DNA from: Micavibrio sp. UBA2020
Lineage (GTDB): Bacteria; Pseudomonadota; Alphaproteobacteria; Micavibrionales; UBA2020
Direction of reading: 5' to 3'
DNA length: 7,337 nucleotides
Assembly: GCA_002334985.1 (NCBI GenBank)
Contig: DDBY01000062.1
Coordinates: forward strand, 11,287-18,623
The position numbers were made by a program, and so were the translations under genes. Shown here piece after piece: positions 1-4,359 of this stretch (position 1 is its first letter; every line of letters begins with the position of its first letter). The notes under the pieces are model-generated. The model was not told the origin of the DNA and ran no database searches. It saw only the letters and a list, made by a program, of their open reading frames with translations.

Positions 1-185
1 TCCTGCGCCTCGTCCTGCGGCATGTCTGCCACCTGGTCGCAAATCTCCATGACTTTGTCGTCGAGCCCGTCGAGGTCCATGATTTCGCCCAGATGCACGC
101 GGCGTTCGCAATCCTTGACGTAGTCGAGAACGGCCTTCAGCTGCTGCGAGAGGTCTTGCGTGTCAGGCGTCTGTTCGGTTGTCAT
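1..185 (-). CDS. Hypothetical protein, 5' part only (cut by left window edge), overlaps fhlB
   Basis: An open minus-strand frame starts with ATG at 183-185 and runs off the left edge without a stop, giving 61 residues. The start is supported by an AGGAC Shine-Dalgarno-like sequence at 196-200. The frame overlaps the end of fhlB by 23 bases, a sign of translational coupling. The visible protein is acidic and probably helical. It begins MTTEQTPDTQDL, then a segment LDYVKDCERRV (about residues 20-30), then GEIMDLDGLDDKVMEICDQV (about residues 34-53). It has two cysteines and no signal peptide or membrane segment, so it is probably cytoplasmic. I do not recognise the family. Its position directly after fhlB suggests a flagellar or export role, but that is inference from context only. 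Confidence 0.7.
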   Translation of the reverse strand, partial: MTTEQTPDTQDLSQQLKAVLDYVKDCERRVHLGEIMDLDGLDDKVMEICDQVADMPQDEAQ

Positions 186-537
186 CGGGGGTGCCGTCCT
201 TGTGCTGGTTTTTGCTAGATTGATACGTTCCGTTCGTTTTGTAAACATAGGCCAGAATTTCGGCAATGGCGACCAGTGCCTCGCTCGGAATTTCGCTGTC
301 GATTTCGATGGCGGCCAGCATCTGGGCGAGGTCTTTGTCTTCGCGCACCTTGATGCCATTCTGGAAAGCTATTTCCACAATCTGCTCCGCGAGCTTGCCA
401 TAGCCTGCGGCGACAACTTTGGGCAGCGCACCTTCGCCTATTCCATATTTCTTGAGCGCAACGGCGGCGGCGCGGCGGCTTTTCTCCGGCGTGTCTTCCA
501 GCTGGCTTTTGTCGTTATCGCTGATGTCGTCTGTCAT
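163..537 (-). CDS. fhlB: FhlB-like protein: stand-alone FlhB cytoplasmic-domain paralogue
   Basis: This 124-residue soluble protein resembles the C-terminal cytoplasmic domain of the export-switch protein FlhB. Residues about 25-105 (AVALKK.., LPKVVAAGYGKLAEQIVEIA, IKVREDKDLAQML, IPSEALVAIAEILAYVYK) align by eye with the FlhB region after NPTH in this window (AIALKY.., VMVAKGVDDVATRIRELA, VTIVENPPLARAL, IPAEHYKAVAEVISYVFR). The self-cleaving NPTH motif and the membrane domain are absent, as expected for FhlB. The N-terminus is charged (MTDDISDNDKSQ) and the C-terminal tail after residue 105 is polar. In the family, FhlB proteins are thought to take part in the hook-length substrate switch with FlhB and FliK. 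The ATG at 535-537 is chosen because AGGGGA lies 10 bases upstream (548-553) and family similarity begins after it. An ATG at 705 would extend the frame through the divergent promoter region with no family-like sequence. Confidence 0.85.
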   Translation of the reverse strand: MTDDISDNDKSQLEDTPEKSRRAAAVALKKYGIGEGALPKVVAAGYGKLAEQIVEIAFQNGIKVREDKDLAQMLAAIEIDSEIPSEALVAIAEILAYVYKTNGTYQSSKNQHKDGTPDDNRTDA

Positions 538-579
538 GCGCGCGCCGTCCCCTGCTTGCTCCGGACAGTCTAGCAAAAA

Positions 580-594
580 TGAACAAAAGGTTAA
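580..594 (-). promoter_or_regulatory. Candidate CtrA-binding box upstream of fhlB
   Basis: On the minus strand the sequence reads TTAACCTTTTGTTCA, that is TTAA, seven bases, TTCA. This matches the CtrA consensus TTAA-N7-TTAA at 7 of 8 fixed bases with exact spacing. The first half is followed by CC, as in many strong CtrA half-sites. It lies about 45-60 bases upstream of the fhlB start. The same TTAACC could serve as a weak -35 for a TAGACT -10 at 567-572 (minus strand, 16-base spacer), so a regulator here would overlap the polymerase site. The presence of cckA in this window makes CtrA likely in this genome. Short sites like this also arise by chance. Confidence 0.4.
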
Positions 595-626
595 CGGCTT
601 TCCGTGCCGCGCCCGCAAAGAATTCC

Positions 627-654
627 TTACGGGTGATTCTGCCTGTGCTATAGT
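627..654 (+). promoter_or_regulatory. Candidate sigma-70-type promoter toward flgB
   Basis: TATAGT at 649-654 is a good -10, preceded by TG at 646-647 (extended -10). TTACGG at 627-632 is a weak -35 with a 16-base spacer. It would start transcription near 661, about 80 bases before flgB and upstream of the sigma-54 promoter. This could give basal expression of the rod and export operon. The -35 is poor, so the call rests mainly on the extended -10. Confidence 0.35.
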
Positions 655-688
655 CGGGGTGGGGAGATTTAGCGGATACAGGTCATTA

Positions 689-704
689 TGGCATGAGGCT
701 TGCA
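689..704 (+). promoter_or_regulatory. Sigma-54 (RpoN) -24/-12 promoter of the flgB operon
   Basis: The sequence TGGCATGAGGCTTGCA matches the RpoN consensus TGGCACG-N4-TTGCW with one mismatch. The invariant GG (690-691) and GC (702-703) are separated by exactly 10 bases, as RpoN requires. Transcription would begin around 714-716, about 26 bases before the flgB ATG at 741. That leader contains the GAAGGGG ribosome-binding site at 728-734. In Caulobacter and other polar flagellates, rod and hook genes are commonly RpoN-dependent and need an FlbD/FleQ-type activator. I did not find a clear activator site. A 7-base inverted repeat (ACAGGTC at 678-684, GACCTGT at 719-725) brackets the promoter. Confidence 0.7.
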
Positions 705-740
705 TAGCATCTGCCTAAGACCTGTGCGAAGGGGTAAAAA

Positions 741-1208
741 ATGACCACTCAAAATCTGACACTGCTGAATGCGATGGTGCAAAAGATGGACTGGCTGGAA
801 GAACGCCAGAAAGTCATCGCGCAGAATATCGCCAACGCAGATACCCCCGGCTACCGCCCCAACGACGTAACGCCCATTGATTTCAAGTCGATACTTGGAA
901 AAGCTACACAGACACCTTCGCTCACCAGCGGCCTTTCCGGCATCGGTGCGGGCGCAGCGTCTTCGGCGACGTCCGGCCTTGCCCTGACCAATGCCGCGCA
1001 CCTGAACGTAGGCGGCACATCAACCGGCGGTACCAAGTCACAGGAAAGACAGGAAAAACATCCCTACGAAGTGGCCCCCGCCGGCAACGCCGTGGTGCTG
1101 GAAGAACAGCTTTTGAAGATGAACGAAACCTATACAGACCATCGCTTCATCACCAATTTGTACCAGAAAAACATTGATATGCTGAAAACAGCTATCAGGT
1201 CGCAATAA
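741..1208 (+). CDS. flgB: Flagellar proximal rod protein FlgB
   Basis: FlgB is a proximal rod subunit of the flagellar basal body, exported through the flagellar type III system and assembled on FliE inside the periplasm. The 155-residue protein has the N-terminal rod/hook-family helix and the hallmark ANADTPGYRP (residues 31-40). Its C-terminal helix (about 119-152: EEQLLKMNET, FITNLYQKNIDMLKTAIRSQ) packs with the N-terminal helix in this family. Between them, residues about 57-100 form a Gly/Ser/Ala/Thr-rich low-complexity stretch that makes the protein somewhat longer than the usual roughly 130-140 residues. The start at 741 has GAAGGGG six bases upstream. It is the first gene of the plus-strand operon, behind the RpoN promoter, and flgC begins 28 bases after its stop. 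Confidence 0.96.
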   Translation: MTTQNLTLLNAMVQKMDWLEERQKVIAQNIANADTPGYRPNDVTPIDFKSILGKATQTPSLTSGLSGIGAGAASSATSGLALTNAAHLNVGGTSTGGTKSQERQEKHPYEVAPAGNAVVLEEQLLKMNETYTDHRFITNLYQKNIDMLKTAIRSQ

Positions 1209-1236
1209 GAACGCAGGTTAAGGGACGGAGGATAAA

Positions 1237-1647
1237 ATGGATCTCGTCAAGGCCATGGCACTCGCCGCCAAAGGGATGAAAGCGCAAGGCGTGCGCATGA
1301 AGGTTATTTCAGAAAACCTCGCCAACGCCGATACCACCCCTTCCTCCCCCGGGCAGGAACCGTACCGCCGTCAGGTCGTGACCTTCAAAAACGAACTCGA
1401 CCGCAGCGAAGGTGTGCGCAACGTAGAGGTTGACCGTATCGAAGCCGACAACAGCGACTTCCTGATTAAATACGCCCCCAACCACCCCGCTGCCGACGAA
1501 ATGGGTTACATCCGCACCCCCAACGTCAACAGCCTGGTCGAGATGATGGATATGCGCGAGGCGCAGCGCTCTTACGAAGCGAACCTCGGCGTTATCGAAA
1601 TGTCGCGCGGCATGCTGATGCGCATGGTCGATTTGCTGCGTGGCTGA
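1237..1647 (+). CDS. flgC: Flagellar proximal rod protein FlgC
   Basis: FlgC is a second proximal rod subunit, exported by the flagellar type III apparatus. The 136-residue length is typical. The N-terminal rod signature appears as MKVISENLANADTT (residues 21-34). The central part contains EPYRRQVVTFK (41-51). The C-terminus carries the expected YIRTPNVNSLVEMMDMREAQ (91-110), RSYEANLGVIEMSRGM and the terminal MVDLLRG. A strong ribosome-binding site, GGACGGAGG (1223-1231), ends five bases before the ATG. The last codon overlaps a TGATATAAT extended -10-like sequence that may serve fliE. Confidence 0.97.
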   Translation: MDLVKAMALAAKGMKAQGVRMKVISENLANADTTPSSPGQEPYRRQVVTFKNELDRSEGVRNVEVDRIEADNSDFLIKYAPNHPAADEMGYIRTPNVNSLVEMMDMREAQRSYEANLGVIEMSRGMLMRMVDLLRG

Positions 1648-1653
1648 TATAAT
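1645..1653 (+). promoter_or_regulatory. Possible internal extended -10 promoter before fliE
   Basis: TGATATAAT contains a perfect TATAAT (1648-1653) with an extended -10 TG, overlapping the flgC TGA stop. No good -35 lies about 17 bases upstream (1625-1630 reads TGGTCG). It would start transcription near 1660, about 40 bases before fliE. AT-rich gaps in GC-rich genomes easily produce such matches, so this is tentative. Confidence 0.25.
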
Positions 1654-1673
1654 TAAAGAGTACCTTGTAAAAA

Positions 1674-1686
1674 TGTCCGGCGGACA
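1674..1686 (+). repeat. Short inverted repeat next to the fliE ribosome-binding site
   Basis: TGTCCGGCGGACA is a near-perfect palindrome: TGTCC and GGACA can pair over a GGC loop, or TGTCCG/CGGACA form a 13-base operator-like site. It ends two bases before the AAGGAG ribosome-binding site of fliE (1688-1693). No T-run follows, so it is not a terminator. It might be a translation-control hairpin, an RNA-processing site or chance. Confidence 0.4.
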
Positions 1687-1700
1687 AAAGGAGTATCGAT

Positions 1701-2027
1701 ATGGCAAATATTAACGACGCCGCCAGCGCTTACCTCAATACCCTGAAACAGGTACAGGGCGGCAGCGCCGCCAGCGATATCGCCAAAGGCAGCGCAGTAC
1801 CTGCGGGCGCGCCCTCGTTCGGCGACATCCTGAAACAGTCCGCCGAGGCCGCCATCGGTGCGCAGCACCGCAGCGAGCAAACCTCCGCCGCCTCCCTGCT
1901 CGGCAAAGCCGACATGACAGAAGTTTTGCAGGCCGTCAACGACGCCGAAGTGGCGCTGAACACAGTCCTTGCGGTCAGGGACAGAGTGGTGCAAGCTTAT
2001 CAGGAAATCATGCGCACGCCCATTTGA
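1701..2027 (+). CDS. fliE: Flagellar hook-basal body protein FliE (MS-ring/rod junction)
   Basis: FliE joins the MS ring to the proximal rod and is among the first exported flagellar proteins. The 108-residue length is normal. The N-terminal half is Ala/Ser/Gly-rich and variable. The C-terminal half holds the conserved region: SFGDILKQSAEAA (39-51), then ADMTEVLQAVNDAEVALNTV (70-89), then VRDRVVQAYQEIMRTPI (92-108), which is the family signature and end. AAGGAG (1688-1693) lies seven bases before the ATG. The gene follows flgC after 53 bases, the usual order in alphaproteobacteria. Confidence 0.96.
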   Translation: MANINDAASAYLNTLKQVQGGSAASDIAKGSAVPAGAPSFGDILKQSAEAAIGAQHRSEQTSAASLLGKADMTEVLQAVNDAEVALNTVLAVRDRVVQAYQEIMRTPI

Positions 2028-2093
2028 CGGCTTTTATCTTTTAAGATTCAGGCCATTTTGGACGGGCGCGGCAGCGAATATGGGGCCGGCCCG

Positions 2094-2360
2094 ATGAACG
2101 AAGCTGAAATCATCGACATCACACGCGAAGCAATCCTGCTGACCATCCGGATTGCGGGGCCTGTCATGCTTATCGGGCTGGTGACGGGCCTGATTATCGC
2201 GCTTATCCAGGCGCTGACACAGATACAGGAAATGACCCTCGCCTTCGTGCCCAAGATTATCACCATCTTTCTCGCGATTTTCCTGCTGCTGCCGATGATG
2301 GCGCAGGCGCTTATCGCCTTTACCGAAAAAATCGCCGACAAGATTGTCGGCATCAGCTAG
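2094..2360 (+). CDS. fliQ: Flagellar export-gate protein FliQ
   Basis: FliQ is a small inner-membrane subunit of the FliPQR export gate. The 88-residue length from the ATG at 2094 is typical. It has two hydrophobic hairpin segments, about residues 16-41 (LTIRIAGPVMLIGLVTGLII..) and 53-76 (PKIITIFLAIFLLLPMMAQA). Between them is the family motif ALTQIQEMTLAFVPK (40-54). An upstream TTG at 2058 would add 12 residues that do not look like FliQ, so it is not chosen. The ribosome-binding site before 2094 is weak (GGGGCC, 2082-2087). The 66-base gap to fliE shows no clear terminator. fliR follows after 10 bases. No fliP is present here, so this gate subunit must be encoded elsewhere. Confidence 0.95.
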   Translation: MNEAEIIDITREAILLTIRIAGPVMLIGLVTGLIIALIQALTQIQEMTLAFVPKIITIFLAIFLLLPMMAQALIAFTEKIADKIVGIS

Positions 2361-2370
2361 GGCGCGGGAT

Positions 2371-3144
2371 ATGGAATCCCTGCTGCAACAAATCGTCGTC
2401 GGCAATATCTTTGCCTTCCTGCTTATTTTCATGCGCTTCGGCACGGCCATCATGATTATGCCGGGCATCGGCGACAGTTTCGTGACGCCGCAGGTGCGGC
2501 TTTTGTTCACCGTTGCCTTTTGCTTTGTGTTGACGCCGGTTTTGGCGAAGGCGCTGCCGGCCATGCCGGCCTCCACGCCTGCGCTTATCCTGCTTTTGCT
2601 GTCCGAAGCCTTTATCGGGCTTTTTATCGGCACGGTCATGCGCATTCTGATTTCCGCACTGGATACGGCAGGCTCGACCATTTCGATGCAGGCAGGTTTT
2701 GCCAACGCCATGGTTTTCAACCCCGCGACGGCGACGCAGGGCTCGCTTGTCGGCGCGCTTTACTCCATGCTCGGCCTGACGCTGATTTTCGTGACCAACC
2801 TGCATCACTTCCTGCTGGCGGCGGTGGCGGACAGCTATATCACTTTTCCCGCGCAGGGTCTGTTTCCGGATACGGCGTCCGTATCCAACATCATCGCGCG
2901 CGCGGTATCCGTCGCCTTCGCCACCGGCATCCAGATTGCGCTGCCGTTTATCGTCATCGGCCTTCTTATTAACGCCATTTTCGGCCTGCTCGGCCGTTTG
3001 ATGCCGCAGATACAGATTTTTTTCCTCGCCCTGCCCATACAGATTTTGGTGAGCCTTATCGTGCTCGCCATGGTTTTGTCTGCGGGGATGATTTTCTGGC
3101 TCAACAACTACGCAGGCACGGTTTCCAGCCTGCTCGGCCTATAG
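2371..3144 (+). CDS. fliR: Flagellar export-gate protein FliR
   Basis: FliR is an inner-membrane subunit of the flagellar type III export gate, working with FliP, FliQ and FlhB. The 257-residue protein is hydrophobic with about six membrane segments (roughly 10-33, 42-60, 69-92, 126-152, 180-204 and 214-242). Family features include the GSTISMQAGF..AMVFNP segment (101-118) and the signature RLMPQIQIFFLALPIQI (209-225). The ATG at 2371 is chosen because FliR similarity begins at MESLLQQIV. A TTG at 2344 would overlap fliQ and add nine unrelated residues. Only 10 bases separate it from fliQ and 13 from flhB, consistent with one transcript. Confidence 0.96.
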   Translation: MESLLQQIVVGNIFAFLLIFMRFGTAIMIMPGIGDSFVTPQVRLLFTVAFCFVLTPVLAKALPAMPASTPALILLLLSEAFIGLFIGTVMRILISALDTAGSTISMQAGFANAMVFNPATATQGSLVGALYSMLGLTLIFVTNLHHFLLAAVADSYITFPAQGLFPDTASVSNIIARAVSVAFATGIQIALPFIVIGLLINAIFGLLGRLMPQIQIFFLALPIQILVSLIVLAMVLSAGMIFWLNNYAGTVSSLLGL

Positions 3145-3157
3145 CGGGAGTGGCGCG

Positions 3158-4237
3158 ATGGCCGAAGGCGATGACAGCACAGACAAGAGTCAGAAGACAG
3201 AAGAGCCCACAGCCCGAAAGCTGGAAGAGGCACGCAAACGCGGCCAAGTCATCCAAAGCCGCGAAGTCAATAACTGGCTGATGCTGTTTGCCGCAACGCT
3301 GGTTATCGGCCTTGCCGGCCCCGGCATGGCGGAGGCGCTGCGCGACCGCCTGAAAATGTTTTTCGAGCTGGTGCACACCCTGCCCACCGACGCCAAAGGA
3401 CTGCGCGCATTAACCGCTGACCTGTTTATCGACATCGGCGCCATCATGGCACTGCCGTTTTTGCTGTTCGTTTTCACGGGGTTCATCGCCGGTTTCGTGC
3501 AAATCGGCCCCCTGTTCACGGCAGAGCCGATGAAGCCGAGCCTGTCCAAAATATCGCCCATCAAAGGGTTCGAGCGTTTGTTTTCCCTGCGCTCTATTGT
3601 CGAGTTTCTCAAGGGCATTATCAAGCTGGTGATTATTTTCAGCGTCTGCCTGATGGTGCTCTACCCCTATTTCAGCGGCGTGGAGCATTTTGTCGGGCAG
3701 GACATTACCGACAGTCTTTACGACATGCGCATGCTGTTTATCCGCATGATGTCGGCGGCGCTGGGGGTTTTGTTTGTTGTCGCCATTCTGGATTACCTCT
3801 ACCAGCGGCACGATTTCATGCAAAAAATGATGATGAGCAAGCAGGAAATCAAAGACGAATACAAACAGACCGAAGGGGATCCGCACGTTAAAGGCAAGCT
3901 GCGCCAACTGCGCGAACAGCGCGCCCGCCAGCGCATGATGCAGGCCGTGCCCGAGGCCGATGTTATCATCACCAACCCCACCCACTACGCCATCGCGTTG
4001 AAATACGACACCAAACAGATGGACGCGCCCGTTATGGTCGCCAAGGGCGTCGATGACGTCGCCACACGCATCCGCGAGCTGGCCAAAGAGCACAAAGTCA
4101 CCATCGTTGAAAACCCGCCGCTGGCGCGCGCGCTGTTCGACGGCATGGACATCGGCCAGATGATTCCGGCCGAGCACTACAAGGCGGTGGCAGAGGTGAT
4201 TTCCTACGTCTTCCGGCTCAAGGGCCGCAAAGCCTGA
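3158..4237 (+). CDS. flhB: Flagellar export-switch protein FlhB
   Basis: FlhB is the inner-membrane export protein that changes substrate class from rod/hook to filament when the hook is complete. The 359-residue length is typical. The N-terminus has the signature KTEEPTARKLEEARKRGQV (13-31). Four membrane segments follow (about 38-56, 90-117, 150-171 and 190-213). A charged linker (about 220-262: KQEIKDEYKQTEGDPHVKGK) leads to the cytoplasmic domain with the intact autocleavage motif N273-P274-T275-H276, cut between Asn and Pro in the family. The rest (VMVAKG, VENPPLARAL, IPAEHYKAVAEVISYVFRLKG) is standard. GGGAG (3146-3150) lies seven bases before the ATG. The related FhlB lies divergently at the left of the window. 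Confidence 0.97.
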   Translation: MAEGDDSTDKSQKTEEPTARKLEEARKRGQVIQSREVNNWLMLFAATLVIGLAGPGMAEALRDRLKMFFELVHTLPTDAKGLRALTADLFIDIGAIMALPFLLFVFTGFIAGFVQIGPLFTAEPMKPSLSKISPIKGFERLFSLRSIVEFLKGIIKLVIIFSVCLMVLYPYFSGVEHFVGQDITDSLYDMRMLFIRMMSAALGVLFVVAILDYLYQRHDFMQKMMMSKQEIKDEYKQTEGDPHVKGKLRQLREQRARQRMMQAVPEADVIITNPTHYAIALKYDTKQMDAPVMVAKGVDDVATRIRELAKEHKVTIVENPPLARALFDGMDIGQMIPAEHYKAVAEVISYVFRLKGRKA

Positions 4238-4265
4238 CAAGGCGCATTATGTAAGCCGCAAAGCC
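4224..4265 (+). repeat. 11-base direct repeat across the flhB stop
   Basis: GCCGCAAAGCC occurs at 4224-4234, inside the last flhB codons, and again at 4255-4265 in the gap before cckA, 31 bases apart. It may mark a small local duplication or be chance. A weak 4-bp hairpin (GCCT-GACA-AGGC, 4232-4243) overlaps the flhB stop, but no T-run follows, so it is not a convincing terminator. Confidence 0.35.
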
Positions 4266-4305
4266 GCACCCGCACGCGATACTTCGTGGATTTTTGAGCG
4301 CAGGA

Positions 4306-4314
4306 TGATAAAAT
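4306..4314 (+). promoter_or_regulatory. Candidate extended -10 promoter of cckA
   Basis: TGATAAAAT is an extended -10 element (TG-N-TAAAAT) in the gap between flhB and cckA. The region about 17 bases upstream (GTGGAT, 4286-4291) is a weak -35. Transcription would start near 4321. That leaves a 39-base leader containing GGGAG before the GTG at 4360, but only about 12 bases before the ATG at 4333. Transcription from the flagellar operon may also read through. Confidence 0.35.
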
Positions 4315-4359
4315 CGTCGCACCCGCCCGACGATGCCAGCCTCATGGGAGACAGCGCCA

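Noticed and set aside
538..705. N-terminal extension of fhlB to an ATG at 705
   Set aside because: The added 56 residues cross the candidate CtrA box and the flgB-facing promoters and show no FlhB-like sequence. The ATG at 535-537 has a good ribosome-binding site.
160..718. Plus-strand frames across fhlB and the divergent region
   Set aside because: They overlap fhlB antisense, lack family similarity and ribosome-binding sites, and would run through the flgB promoter region.
2028..2093. Gap between fliE and fliQ as a regulatory element or small gene
   Set aside because: It contains T-rich sequence but no stable hairpin, promoter pair or open frame of its own; it looks like ordinary intergenic spacing.
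2034..2808. Minus-strand open frames opposite fliQ and fliR
   Set aside because: The plus strand encodes clear FliQ and FliR. The opposite frames are basic, low-quality sequences typical of the reverse complement of membrane-protein genes.
3410..4240. Minus-strand open frame of about 276 residues opposite flhB
   Set aside because: It is a shadow of flhB: no domain, a His/Asp/Gln-rich composition, and no promoter or ribosome-binding site seen.
4232..4243. Hairpin GCCT-GACA-AGGC at the flhB stop as a terminator
   Set aside because: The stem is only four base pairs and no T-run follows.
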